From: Deuterostichococcus epilithicus
Taxonomy: Eukaryota; Chlorophyta; Trebouxiophyceae; Prasiolales; Stichococcaceae
Direction: 5' to 3'
DNA: 64,000 bases
NCBI GenBank assembly: GCA_033439295.1
Contig: JAVTLE010000008.1
Span: 1,922,001-1,986,000 of the forward strand
Under the pieces are notes generated by a model. The model had not been told where the DNA came from, searched no databases, and was given only the letters and a program-made list of their open reading frames with translations. Position numbers and translations under genes: made by a program. Shown in pieces: positions 36,429 to 57,131 of this stretch (positions are counted from its first letter, which is position 1; each line of letters begins with the position of its first letter).

Positions 36429-36640
36429 TCAGGCTGCTTCAGACTCAACCTCCAGAAACACCAAATAGCTGCAATAAGCAAGAGCAGGCAGCAAGACGAT
36501 GATGCCGCCTGATTGGGGATTCACATGGCCGCTGCAAGTGTGCAGCCGGCTGGCAGCCACGCTGCACAGCATGAGCCGCGGAGCCACCAAAGCCCGCAGA
36601 ACATTTTGGGCATCTGCGCAAGGCAAGGGGCCAGTTGCAT
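36429..36640 (-). CDS. Possible terminal exon of a small membrane protein
   Basis: The minus-strand frame reads ADAQNVLRALVAPRLMLC, then SGHVNPQSGG, then one strongly hydrophobic helix (GIIVLLPALAYCSYLVFLEV) and a short acidic end ESEAA, with the stop at 36429-36431. A TGTAA poly(A) candidate lies 20 nt beyond it. No upstream exons or start could be fixed in 36640-37100, and an opposite-strand frame is also open, so this may not be a gene. No family recognised. Confidence 0.25.
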
Positions 36641-37265
36641 GAGCCACTTGCGGACAGAGCGTCAGGCGGCACAACAGGATTAAGTCATTGTGCCAGAGGT
36701 GCGAAGCCGGTGCGACTCACGTGCAAGCTGGCAGTGACAGGCTTGCACCGCAGGACGCCTTTCCGACCGGCTGTCCAGTCCGCAGGCGATGCCGCTGCCG
36801 GTGCGCTGCCGTTTACTGCCGGCATATTTTGCATCCTGTGCAACACCACAGCCAAACCAGTGCAGAGACCAGTGTGGACTGCAGCACTGCGTTTCACGTG
36901 TGTCGGGGGCAGCATTCACTGACTGCCGCACCCTTGCCCAGAAAGGTGGGTTTATGTATGGGGCCTAGCGCCTGCAGCGGCGCATCAGGCCACAACCTGC
37001 AGGGCACACACAGTAGCTCTCCGCTTGCCTGATGCAGACACGCCCACATTTGGGAGGCAGCCAGGATACTCGACATACACAGTTTGTTGCCTCCAATACG
37101 ACAACAAGCAGCTCACCACGCCATCCCGACCCCTTGAGCGATGACGTTACTTCGCTCAGGGCAGACAGCGAGACATCTCGAGGAATGATTGCGCCATTGC
37201 GCTGTCAGCGGCACAGGCGAGTATGGTGCCGGCAATCACCTGTGGGGGCGCACATACGTGCCGCA
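36641..37265. other. Region downstream of PRP5
   Basis: 625 bp that must include the PRP5 3' UTR. Several open frames exist on both strands, but none has family similarity, a clear start or consistent splice sites. Confidence 0.4.
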
Positions 37266-46178
<8,913 letters not shown>

Positions 46179-47230
46179 CGGGAACGCACTTGCCCGCTGC
46201 CACGGGTGGCTGAGACCTCCTCTAGCTCACCATCAGCTGCAGGCACGCAACGACAGCCTTCAGAGCGGCTGCCCGGGAAAAGCGACTTGGGTGCGTCCGG
46301 GACGCCATGCAGCAGTTTTCGATGTTCAAGCATGACAAGCTATCGGCGTGATCAAGGGGCAACTGCAAGATGCTGATATGACGGATGCCGTACGCATGCG
46401 ATCGGCCGTGTGTTCTTTCACAACAAGTATTGGCTTTCGAACAGCGTGCAGGTGCCAGTGTACTGTGCCCACCTGCAGTTGTCGTCGGGCCCTCGACACG
46501 GGCCGGACAAACGCGAACGACGTTATGGGATGCAACGGAGCACTTCGCAGGCTGACGCTGGCTCAGTTGCTATCGACGGCAATCTCGGGTGTCACCACCC
46601 TGCCAAGTTGTGCGCGGGTTTCCCAGCGAATGCGGGCGGCCGTATCGTGAATGGCTGGAGAGGAGGATTAGTTGAGCTCTAAGGATGCAAGCGCGGTGTC
46701 GACGGCATTGTCAGCCCCCATCAGGACCTGCCCAGGGCAGGGGACGCTGGTTCACACCCGAGTCCGAGCAAGCAGCTTGCAGGGTTTTGCACTTCGCCGA
46801 ATGCGCCAACGCGGGCACAGACGCACATAGAGCATCTTTGCCAGTGCTTATCGCAGCGCAACCTGATCCAGCGCAGGAGGCGATCGGCAAACGGATCGCG
46901 CCTTCGAGAACAGGCGATCACCGCAAGTTCCGCGTCATCTTCTTGCGAGTTCCGTATCAGAGCTTCTGCCCAGCAAATGAGCTTGCTGGCACGGCAGCAC
47001 CGTAACGAGCAAATTTTAGACTGAGATGATATCGATGCAAGACAAAGAAAATCGCACGCCTTCGTCTTTCTGAATTCTAGCTCGTGGGCTCCGCCAGTCA
47101 CCAGATCGCTCAACAACCAGCTGCCCGGTGTGTGTTTGCCCAGCGCTGCCGTGAGTGCAGCAGCCACGATCAAGAGATATCGGATTGTGGCTGCCCACAA
47201 CCAGATACCAGCCAACCATTCAGACCAAGT
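46179..47230. promoter_or_regulatory. Divergent region between PRP5 and the RmlD-like reductase
   Basis: 1.05 kb that must hold both promoters and 5' UTRs. Open frames occur on both strands. One minus-strand frame (46721-47428) overlaps the reductase's first exon, and another gives HDTAARIRWETRAQLGRVV before a stop near 46573. Neither has family similarity or a clean gene model, so no gene is called. Confidence 0.4.
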
Positions 47231-49583
47231 ATGGGCAGGCGCATACTGGTTGTCGGCGGCAGCGGCTATCTTGGCCAATTCCTCGTGCAGCATTTCGCCG
47301 AGACCAATCAGGTCCGGGCTGTTTCCTTCCGATTGCAGCACCGTTGTCTTCTCTGTCTGGCAACGAACACCCGGATTAACACGGGCCACTGACATCTGCC
47401 ATCCTGCCGTTCCGCAGGTGGCGTTCACGCATCACAGCAGCATTGCGCCGGCATCATTCCCCAGTGATGTCAAAGCATTCTGGGTGAGTCTCTCTGTGTG
47501 ACGCAGCCACTTCTGCATGGCTGCTGCGATGCATCGCCGCCAGAGGCTTGGGTGTGACTCCTGCCTTATGCGGCATCACTTCATCCAAGCGGCCCCTGCA
47601 GGTGGACCTCAAATCGGGGGAGGGCCTGCAGGAAGCCTTTGCGAACTTTGGGCCCTTGGACGCCGTGGTGAACTGCGCAGCCATCTCGTCGCCAGCCGCA
47701 TGCGAGAAGGATGCACAGACCGCCAGGTGACATCCGACCCAGTCAGCGGTGTGCAGACGCTTTCTGGGGCAGCTGCACAGAGGTCTGCATGTGTTGGATC
47801 CACCCAGCGCCTGAATAACCTGCTGACCAGTGGATTTGTCCTGCGTCGTCGAAGGGCGGTCAACGTGCCAGAGCACCTGCTGAAGTGCCTGGACTGGCAC
47901 AAGCAGCACTTCCAGACAGCGCCCCTGCTCGTGCACATATCGACAGACCAGGTCCGTCCTCGCGCATGTTGAGCCGATGCAGGCGCTCGCACACTGCAAG
48001 TGCAATAGTCCCTACCTGGGGCCCCGCAGTCCCCGCAACAAGCTCTGCCCTGCCTCATGTTGTAAAGGTTTCTGGTCTCTTCTTCGGCAAGGTGTTTGAT
48101 GGGACGCGGGCGCTGAGGAGCGAGGACGACGCCTGTGGTCCAGTGAATGTCTATGGCCGCACCAAGCGGGACGCAGAGCTGTTGATACAGGCAAGCAGTC
48201 GATACAGGCGCCGCTGTAGAGCTCCGTTGCGAGCAAGCTGCACGAACGACAGACCTGATTCCACAAACTGCACCCTGCAAGCTCTGTCGCGGTGATGCCA
48301 AATGTTTAATGGCTGTCACGGCGCTGCTCGGCGCTGCCTGGACGCTGCGCCACTGCGGTCCCTCCCCAGCGCGCGGTTGTTGCCTGCACTTTGACCAGGG
48401 CGCATGCCAACGTGTGCAGGAGGGACATGCCAACTCCGTTGTCCTGCTGCTGTCCTGTCGCTGACGTTCGGATTGCGGTGTTCTGCAAACGTCGCGTGAC
48501 CGTTTTGTTGCAGGAGGGGTGGGCCAACCATGTCATCCTGCGCTCCTCCATCATCTACGGCGCGCAGTGCTCCACGCCGGTGTCCCGCATGCTCTTCCTG
48601 CAGTTCATCGTGTCCTCGCTGGAGGAGGGCAAGCCAACGGCATTCTTCAACGACGAATTCCGCTCCCCCATCTACGTCCAGGTGCAGAGGCCAGATGCGC
48701 ACGAAGATCCTGCACCACGATCCCATAGGCGCAACAGCAATGCTGAGGAATTGGGGAGTAGCTCGGAGTGTGGTGCTGTGCATGTCGGACCTTCTGTAAA
48801 GCCGCAGGGCGCAGGACACTGGGGCACACTGTGTGCTGCCGGCACGCCGGCTGGGCCAGGTTCACATGTCACTGTAGACGGCTGCACCAACAGGCGGTGT
48901 GGCTGTGCAGGACATCTTAAAGATCGTAACAAAGGTCGTGGACACGGCAGACAGCCTGCAGCACCGCCTCTTCAACATGGGTGGGGGTCCCCCCCCCTCG
49001 TGCCCTGCATCAGGCAATGTGTGCTGCAGTCAGGCAGAAGCCATTGGTGTGATCGGCCAGTGTCCGGTTGGTCCTGCCTCCCGCCGGAGGCAGCTTCTGC
49101 ACTCTGCCAGACCAAGCTTCTCACCAGGTGCTGACGGGCGCCTGCCCCTCTCTGAACAGGCGGCCCGGAGCGGCTGAGCCGCCTGGACATGGCGTTGCGA
49201 GTCGCAGACGCCTATGCCTTCGACCGGGCGGCCACCATCATCACTGTGCCCAGCGCCTCCGTCGCGCGCGGCGTCGCCAGCCCCGCAGGTGCCCACTCTT
49301 TGCTGCAGTCCCTGCGCAGGCCCCGAAGCGCCCCCTGACAGCTGCACCTTGTGTCATGCTGATGTGGCGTTTCAACAGCTCGGTGGACTGTTCAAACCTA
49401 ATGGAGGCTTCTCCTCGACCTGGGCAGACACCCGCTCGAAGCGGCTTTTTAGGGTTTCATCTGGTGTGCCCGCGCAGACATCTCCATGGCGGTGGGTCGC
49501 CTGGAAGGCCTCGGCGTGCCGCTCACGCCGTTCAGCCAGGCGCTGAAAGAGCTGCGGGATGAGGTGCTGGGCTCGCGGGAGTG
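47231..49583 (+). CDS. RmlD/MAT2B-like NAD(P)-dependent sugar reductase family protein
   Basis: Extended short-chain dehydrogenase of the RmlD substrate-binding family (dTDP-4-dehydrorhamnose reductase; in animals the regulatory beta subunit of methionine adenosyltransferase). ATG 47231 opens MGRRILVVGGSGYLGQFLVQ, the GxxGxxG nucleotide fold. The following exons encode VAFTHHSSIAPASFPSDVKA (47419-47484), GPLDAVVNCAAISSPAACE (47600-47728), NVPEHLLKCLDWHKQHFQ with LLVHISTDQ (47863-47950), VFDGTRALRSEDDACGPVNV with VYGRTKRDAE (~48091-48190, YxxxK catalytic pair), VILRSSIIYGAQCSTPVSRM (48513-48680), QDILKIVTKVVDTADSLQ (48903-48978), LSRLDMALRVADAYAFDRAA (49160-49290) and a last exon ending EVLGSRE. 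All core motifs are intact. The substrate cannot be fixed from sequence. Confidence 0.88.
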
Positions 49584-50161
49584 AGGCGTGGACTCCAGAC
49601 AATACCGGAATTATCGTCAAGATGAGCCACAATACATCGAAGTGCTGCAGCGCTGTGAGGTATGCCACGCTGCGACAGAGAGCGGCAATGAGGGCACAGT
49701 TGGCAGGGTCCGAGGGGCCACACACTGCATTCGAGGATCTGAAAGCAAGTTTGTACAGTACGACGTGAGGCTCAGCAAACTCCGTTGCATGCCTTGAGAT
49801 CTCATGATGACATCCGTCTTTCTTATACTGAATTTGTCGAGGAAGAAGTTGTCATTCGAGGGTAGCTTAGCGAACTGAAGCCCGAAGTGCTGGGGCAGCG
49901 CATCCTTTCTTCGGTGCAGTTGATGGGCGCCCCGCGATTGGTGCTGTAAGTCCTTGAAAGCCCTGAAAGCCCTGCGTCAACAGCAGCTGGCGCACAGTAC
50001 AGCTTCTCGTCCACAGCTCATCACCACTTGGAGATCACATGCAAACCAAAGGAGGAGCAAACTTCGCTTTCGAACACGACGGCCCAATTTCTGCGAGCGG
50101 TGTTCCAATAGACCTTGGACGACTGTCGTCAGTGCAGCAAACCACACTTGTCAGACAGGCA
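49584..50161. other. Convergent gap between the reductase and MRD1
   Basis: 580 bp that should hold both 3' UTRs. A plus-strand TGTAA (in CTGTAAG, ~49946) could serve the reductase. Open frames on both strands, for example a minus frame with LPQHFGLQFAKLPSNDNFFL near 49850-49910, lack a start or recognisable family. Confidence 0.4.
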
Positions 50162-53100
50162 TCACGCCGCGGCCTTGCGCTTCTTCTTCCGCTTCCGTGG
50201 CTCCGCCGGCGCCGGCGCCTCCTCCTCGTCATCATCGTCGAGTCGCTTCTGCTTCTTTGACCCGGCAAGAGTCCCCGCTGCCGCGCCGCCGCCGCCGCCG
50301 CCGTCCTCATCATCGTCGTCGTGGAACTTTGCAGCGGTCTTTGCGCGCAGCTCATCCAACCCTGCGTCCTCGGAGGCCCACTCTACGACCAGGCGCCTGC
50401 CGTAGAGGTGGGTGCCAGCGACGGCGTCCAGCGCCGTCTGCGCCTCCTGCTTGGACGCAAAGTCCACGAAAGCAAAGCCCCTGCGCCACCGCATTTCGAT
50501 GTCACCAGCTCCATGCTCGAATCAAGACGCAAGTCCGCTTGCGGACCGCTGCGAACTGCTGCCTCAAGCCGCATCGAGATGCGCGGAAGGGGATCGCAGC
50601 AGTGGGGCAGAGCAACAGTCGAAGCCACGGCAGGCATTCTCTTTGCACAGTCACGCACCTGTGGGTGCCGTCGAACTTGCGCGGCAGGCGCGCGCTCTTG
50701 ATGTGGCCGTACGGCCCAAAAAGGCCCACGATGTCGGAGCGGGTGCCCTCGAACGCCACATTGCGCACCACCTGCAAACAGTCAACGCCCGCTTGGAAGG
50801 TGCTGCTCGCTCAGGCGCCGGCCCTGTGCTCCACGATGCATGCCTCTCCGTTTGCTCTTGCATCCCCTTCTTTGTTACTCCGCCCTTCCGTCCAGGGCCT
50901 CCGGCGGCACAAGTCCGGCCTCCGGGTCTCCGGGTCTGGCAGCCGTGAGCCTAGGCACAGGCATGCGCCGCAACCGATGGCGGACACGCCGAAATTCGCA
51001 CCAGCTTAGTGGAGTTGGCCTTGTCGCCGGCGGCCTTGGGCGGCTTGGCGCCGCCGTCCGGCAGCCGCTTCCGCTGGCTCAGCTGCACCAGCAGCTTGTG
51101 GCCGTCCAGCTCCGAGCCCTACAAAGTGAGCGAAGCTTTCACTTTCAACGATTGGTTGCAGCAGCCCATAATTTAGAAATGATTGAACTGACGCTCACTA
51201 GGCAGGGGTGACACCCAGCCGTGGGTGCTGCACCGAGACGGGCACACCCAGTGCTGACGGCTCGGCCTGATGGCACGGTGAGAGAGAAATGCGTCCGACA
51301 ACGGATGGGGCTCAGGGCAAGTGCTACACCTGCAGCCGCTTGAGGACGGCCTTGGCGATGTCCTCCGAGGAGCACTCCACGAAGCCGAAGCCCATGGACA
51401 GCGCCTCTCCCTTGGGGCCCTTCTCCTGCCGCATCGCCACCTGCGCATTGCCAGACCCCACATTTCAGGTCCTACGGGAGTCTTGGGGCGACGCTGCCGA
51501 CTGCGCTCGCCTCTCACACAAAAGCAGCAGCAGCATCAGGAATGATTGCAATGGTGCCTCGAGTCCGATACCCAGGTGCCACACCTGACCCGTCAACTGG
51601 CAACTGGGCACGCACCTTGGCTGAGCGGCAGGTGCCGCCGGCGGCCGACGCCGCCTTGTCGAAGTGCCTTCGCAGCGACGCATCATCTGCAGCCAGCAGC
51701 TGAAGCGTAAATTAAATATGCACGCTTTGCTGCTGCAGCGCAGCCCTGCAGTCGTGGAGCGGCTGCGCATGTGTGTCGGCAAAGCAAAGAGAAGGGCGCC
51801 ATACGTGGGCGCGTGCACGAGAAGAGGCTGTCACTGGAGACATCCCAGGCGCACACATGCTCAAGACAAGGTTGCGGGCACAGAAACACCAAGCGACGCA
51901 CCCGTCTTCCAGGCCAAGTTCTTGACATACAGCATCTGCGGTTCCGCCTCCGACTCATCAACACCCAGCTCGGCGGCGGAAACCGCCTGTGCCTCTGCCT
52001 CCGCGCCGCCAGCCGCCTTGGCCTTGCCGGCCTGCCGCACAGTGACAAGCTGACCTTGAGCGACATTCGCAGCGGAGTCGTCTGGGCGCATGCAGCCGAC
52101 GTCTCCTCAGCGCACGCCAGCAGCAGCGCCGCCGGGCAGGGCCCCGCAGGCCGCCACCGCAGGAACCCTGAACATGAGCCTCCAAGCCACGTCAAGCGCA
52201 CGCACAAGGGGAAACCCAAGCGATGCACATTCAAAACAGGGAGCGGAGCACTGTGACGGGCAACGAAGGAGCCTCGTGCATTTACAAGGCCAGATGCACT
52301 GCGGTCCGCACTTGCACCGGCGGCGAGGCAGGAGGGCCGCTGAAGATGCCCGCTGGCGCCCACTCCAGGTACAGCGGCACGTGCTGAAGCCGCCGGTACG
52401 CCAGGCCACGGAATGCAGAGCGCGCGTCGGATGCCTCGAGAAACTCCACAAGCGCCAGCACCCGCGTCGGCGGCAGCACCAGACGGGCGATGTCGCCAAA
52501 GCGGCCGAACAGCTCCTGCGGGCCGGGCGGAAAGCAGAGGGTGAGTCTGCAAGCACAGCGTGTGTGGGAGTGTGCAGTGCGGTATTGTTACAGCCTGAAA
52601 CCTGCCGAGCTGCAAGCGTGCTTGCCGGCATTAGCGCAGTGCTCAACTTGCGCAGCCCGCGAGGGTGGGGTGGACCAACATGGAGGTCCGCCGTCACGCT
52701 GTCACGCCTGTCGGTGACAGCCCGGTTGTACCGCTCCTTAACTTCAACATATCAAAGGCTTCCTCTACAGCGCACTTGGAGCTCCGCCAACGTGACAGAG
52801 TACGGCAGGTTCTTGACGAGCAGCGTGGTGGGCGACCGCTCCACAGACTTGGTGTCTGACGCTTTGCCCGCTGCTGCCGCCGCCTCCTCCAGCTTCTCGA
52901 TCGCCACGCCTGCAGGCACACCAGCAGAATTGACATCAGCTTTCTGCGTCGAATTCCTGCAAAATAAGGCATGTCGGATCCACCTGCTTGCAGCTCCTGC
53001 CTATGCACAGCACGGTCCCCGCGCGCATGTGCACGAGGAGCAAAGACGCCCCTGTGCCCCTGTGCTTGGACAGGGGCTCTGCAGATATTGCAAGGAGTTC

Positions 53101-56100
53101 CACAGCTGGCTCACCTGCGACCACCTGGTGAAAGCCATGACCGCTGCACTGGTGCCAGTGCCAGTACCAATGCCAGTGCGGATGAAGCAGAATGCTGTCA
53201 CTGGTCCATCGTCACCTGCGTCGCCGAGCGCAGACTTTGTGGTGGCGATGACCTGCGTCTCGCCAAGCGCCTGGCGCACCGCCACGTCCGGGGCACTGGG
53301 GTCCAGCAGCTCCGCCTTCGTGATGCCCAGGTGCGCGGCCACCGCCTCCGCCACCGTGTCGGGCCGCATGAACAGGGAGTTCCAGGCGACACGTGCGCCC
53401 GCGCCGGCGCGCCGCGCCGCCTCCCGCTGCGCCTTGAACCCTCCCTGGCCCGCCTGCGCAAGGCGGCAGGTTGTGACGCCCTGCTGAAGCGCCTGGTCTG
53501 CACTGGTGCACCGCGCCGGCTGCCATGGTCGCCTCGCACTTGAAGATGCGCCAACTGCTGCGCGCAGACAAGGCTGGGGGCACCAGCAACAGAGCAGGCG
53601 GCTGTAGGCGGCGCGGCAACGGGAGGCTCTGCGAGCTGTGAGGTCGGTTCCGACTTCATCTTGTCCGCCTGCTGACCACTTGCAATGATCTTATACTATG
53701 TGCGGGTACCATGCACACCTCTGCGGCCTCCTTGTCGGCAGGGCCTGGCGGCGGCCGGTGGCCCGGAAGCACGTGCAGCAGGCGGCCCTGGAAGACAGTG
53801 CCGTCCAGCGCCGCGTGTGCGTCCACCGCGTCGGACGGCTCAGCAAATTGCGCCAGCGCAATGCCCTTTGACTTCTTCGTCGCCCTGCAGGTCAAACTTG
53901 GTGGTCTGGGCGGTTGGAGCTCGAGTGTCATCATGCGCCTTCGCCGCATCCGTTGTGTCCGCCAAAGCAGTGAGCCAGCGCAATGCCCTTCAATTTCCTT
54001 TGTCACCACTTTAGCGTTGCGCTCATGGCGGGCATGGGCAGCATGGTGAGGCGATAGGCAGTGTTGTCTGCGCCCTCGCGGTCAAATGCATCGAGTGGCA
54101 TTGCCTGATGACGCAAGGAGGCTTGCACGAAGGACGGTGCACCCGCCTTGCAGTTGACACATGCTCAGAACACGATGGTGCCTCGAGGAGCTGAGTTGGC
54201 GTCCTGAAATGGCGCACCGGTCCAGCACCAGGTGCACTTCCGTAACGTCGCCGTACGGCTGCAGCAGCGCAGCCAGGTCGCCCTCCGTGGCCGCGTACGA
54301 CAGGTTGCGCAGGAAGAGGCGCCCCGTGTCGGCGATGGCGGCGCCCGCCTCGGACGCCGCGTGCACCACCTGCGGCGCCGGGCCGGCGCCCTCCCCCGAG
54401 CCTGCAGGAGGAACGTTGCTGGGGTCCGATCAGCCTTGGGCCGCTGCAGGACGCACTGCAATCCAAGCCATGTGCACCACCTGCGGCGCCAGGCCGGCGC
54501 CGTCGCCCGAACCTGCAGGGGGGACATGGGGCTTTGCAGCAGGCTTGGGCTGCTGCGGCATGCAGCACTCCCCGCGAGCGCCCTGCTTTTTTCGCTTGTG
54601 CAGAGAGAGGGGGATGGGCATGGCGGAGAAAACTTTCTTGTTGTGCCGCTGACACGCAAGCCAAGCCATTCCCCGGCAGGCGGGCATCAGCCGCACGGCT
54701 CTGGACCCGGAGCAGAAAGCGCACGTCTGCGCTCGTCGTCGGCGTCCTGATCCACAGACCTCGCAGCTGGCCTGGCGCCGCCTGCTGTCTCCACTGCCTC
54801 ATCGCTGCCGTCCCTGTCACGCCCCCCATCTGATGCCTGCTCATCATCGGAGTTGGACGCCGCCTCCCCTGCCGCAGTACTGCGCTCCGCGGCGCCCTCG
54901 CCGGCGCCAAAGCTCTGCTTCATGCGGCTTCTAAGGTAGTCCAGATCCGAGACGCCCGCGTCGACCACCGCTGCGTCCTTCTCCGCCGCCTGCTCCTCTT
55001 CATCCTCCTCCGACTCCTCGTCGTCGGTGGCACCTGCAGGTGGGCCAAGGGTTGAGAGTTGAGACGGGTTCACTCCAGTGCCAGAAATGTCTTGCAGATC
55101 TGCCGGTGGGCAACATGTCACGCCTCGATGGATCGCACAGTGAGCTGCATACGTTGGCAGGCCTGCATTGCTCCTCTTCGATGCAACAGCAGCAGCGCAC
55201 CCTGCCCAAACAGGCTGTGTCAAGAACAATCAACCAGCATGGCAGGCAGGTGGTGAACCGCCAGGTGAGTAGAGATCACAGTTCGAGGCTGACCTGCGGC
55301 TCGCTGCGCGGCAGCAGGGAGGTCCTCATACAGCTCGTCCTCCTCGTCAGAGCTGCCTCCGCTTGGCCTGGCAGCGGCCCTGGCCTTTTGCGACTTAGCC
55401 TGTGCAGACGTGCAAAGCGGCATCGTTGAGCGACGGCTCGGTGTGCACCGTGCGGCATGCGCATGTGCAGGCAAGTGTCCAGCATGCATGCCAGAGCAAT
55501 GATGCGCATGGCCGCCGGAGCGCAAATGTCACGGTTGGTTTTGTGGTCCAGTGCTTCCTGCGACTGATGATCACAGAGACTGGTTGTTCAGCTCAAATTC
55601 AAACAACAATTGCACGAGTGTAACTCGTCCTGCACGGGAGGCACTCGCAGCCGCACACCTGCTGCTGGGCGCCGGGCTGGCCGCGGCCGGAGGCCACCGC
55701 ATCCGCGTCGTTGGACCAAATGGCGGTCTTCCGCCGCGGCTGCATGACCTGCAGGAACTCCTGCAGCGCCGGATCGTCCTCGCCTGCACAATGAGCAACA
55801 CGAAACCCCTGGAAACTCTGTGCGCAATTGCGTCCCTACAGCCGCAGCGTGGGTTTGCTGCCGCTGCCCCAAACTCGCCAGCGAACCACCAAATCCAGCC
55901 ACAAAGGGTGGCGCTGATGCACGGCTGCACCTTCGACCACAGGGGCAAAACCGTCGGCCGCACCTTCTGCCGGCTGCCTGCTCTTCTTCTTCTTCTTGTC
56001 CTTGCTGCCGCGCTGCTCGGTCTCCTCGGCCGCCAGCTGGCCATGCGGCTGCAACTTGGAGTTTGCTGTCGTGCCCGGAGTGTACTTGCTCCATGCCCGC

Positions 56101-56726
56101 GGTAGCGCTGCGGCGCCTCGCTGATATGCAAACTGCACAACACAATGTTAGGAAGACTTCTCGAGACCGCAACCATGGCCCGTGAAGCCTGGTAAACGTG
56201 GAGCCTCACAGGCACGGTGGGCAAGACCAGGCCTCTGTAAGAACGCATAACGGTGAGCCGCACCGACCCGAGTGAGATGCACTGATGCGAGTGGACAGTC
56301 GTGCTACTCTCGCCGAAGATGCTGCTCCTGATCACCTGGATGCTGAGGCGGCTGGTGTCTAGGTACGAATTGTTGAAGTAGTGGAGTGCCGCCTGCGCCT
56401 CCTCGGCACTCTTGAAGCCGACAAAGCCAAATTGCCGGGAGTGGCCGTCACTGCAAGGTGTGCCGCAAAATCGTTACTCTCCATGTGCAGTAGCTGTCTG
56501 GGGCAATTGAGGGACCCGCTGCGCATCACTGACCCTCCTGTGCATCGTGAATTCTGGCACGGCGGCGCCAGGGCGCCGGCACCCACCCCGCGCGAATGAC
56601 CTTGGCGTCTGTGACCTCGCCCCTCTCTCCAAAGTGCTCGCGCAGTCGGGTCTCGTCCACGTACGCCGGCAGATTTTTGACGCACAGGCGCGAGGTGACT
56701 GCGAGCTCACCGCCCTGCTCCTCCAT
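50162..56726 (-). CDS. MRD1: MRD1/RBM19 multiple-RRM pre-rRNA processing protein
   Basis: Nucleolar RNA-binding protein that binds pre-rRNA early and helps organise the SSU processome for 18S release. ATG 56726 opens MEEQGGELAV, then RRM1: SRLCVKNLPAYVDETRLREH (RNP2) and GHSRQFGFVGFKSAEEAQAA (RNP1, ~56395-56450). A long acidic and Lys-rich linker (56100-54850) contains DEEDELYEDLPAAAQ and DDEESEEDEEEQ. RRM2 is RLFLRNLSYAATEGDLAALL (54230-54330) with KKSKGIALAQFAEPSDAVDA (~53800-53885). Then come NSLFMRPDTVAEAVAAHLGI (~53290-53390), RRM with TLLVKNLPYSVTLAELQ (~52780-52840) and RVLALVEFLEASDARSAFRG, the RRM MLYVKNLAWKTG with SMGFGFVECSSEDIAKAVLK (~51335-51395), and the last RRM VVRNVAFEGTRSDIVGLFGP with RGFAFVDFASKQEAQTALDA (~50415-50490). 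The C-terminus is acidic then basic (RKRKKKRKAAA), a nuclear signal. Two introns carry copied exon edges. Confidence 0.95.
53852..54009 (-). repeat. Duplicated exon 5' edge in MRD1 (RRM2 second half)
   Basis: Two ~37-bp copies, offset 121 bp. The lower (53852-53888) is the start of the exon encoding ATKKSKGIALA, just after a CTGCAG acceptor on the minus strand. The upper (53973-54009) lies in the preceding intron and would read VTKEIEGHCA, with several substitutions. The first 17 bp, GCCAGCGCAATGCCCTT on the plus strand, are identical. Confidence 0.85.
54361..54580 (-). repeat. ~111-bp tandem duplication at an exon 5' edge in MRD1
   Basis: Two tandem units of about 111 bp (54361-54471 and 54472-~54580). 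Both start GTGCACCACCTGCGGCGCC on the plus strand and stay similar into the intron. On the minus strand the lower unit contains the real CTGCAG acceptor and the exon start for SGEGAGPAPQVVH. The upper unit keeps a CTGCAG acceptor and would read SGDGAGLAPQVVH, so both acceptors could be used. Confidence 0.9.
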
Positions 56727-57131
56727 CCCGATGGTCGAGCTACATGCGACTGCCTGTGATGGGCAAAAGGCGTGCTGCGGCACGCTTGGCAGCTCGGTAT
56801 AGTCTTCTCGGAACTGATGGACTGAGCGCCTCGTTCTTGAAGCTCTGCAAAATAAAATTGTGCATGTCGGAGCCGGCACAACTTGGCATGTCGGCTCCCA
56901 GTCGCCACTTGCAAGTTGCGCGTGCATCGAGGTCAGTTCAAATCGTTTTCAGTTCTTCGCGCACTTCACATAGACAAGGATACACTGTGCTCAGCCCCTT
57001 TGGACTGTCGCGCCACAACACCCATCCGCTCGTTGTGCAGCCTTCGTGCAAACGCGGCCGTATTCTGCCACCATCAGCTCAACTTGAGGCTGTCATTGTT
57101 CAGATATAGTTGCGCTCGAAGGCTCTGCAAC
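56727..57131. promoter_or_regulatory. Shared divergent promoter, MRD1 / FCF1
   Basis: 405 bp between the start codons of two SSU processome genes. AT-richer than its flanks; no known ribosome-biogenesis box could be confirmed by eye. Confidence 0.55.

Noticed and set aside
46721-47428. 235-residue minus-strand frame with a hydrophobic stretch
   Set aside because: It overlaps the conserved first exon of the RmlD-like reductase on the other strand, and no family or splice support was seen.
49617-49930. Long open minus-strand frame including LPQHFGLQFAKLPSNDNFFL
   Set aside because: No start codon, no recognisable family, and it lies where the 3' UTRs of two genes should be.
50039-50160. Plus-strand frame MQTKGGANFAFEHDGPISAS
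   Set aside because: It looks protein-like but runs straight into sequence antisense to the MRD1 C-terminus and has no supporting exons.
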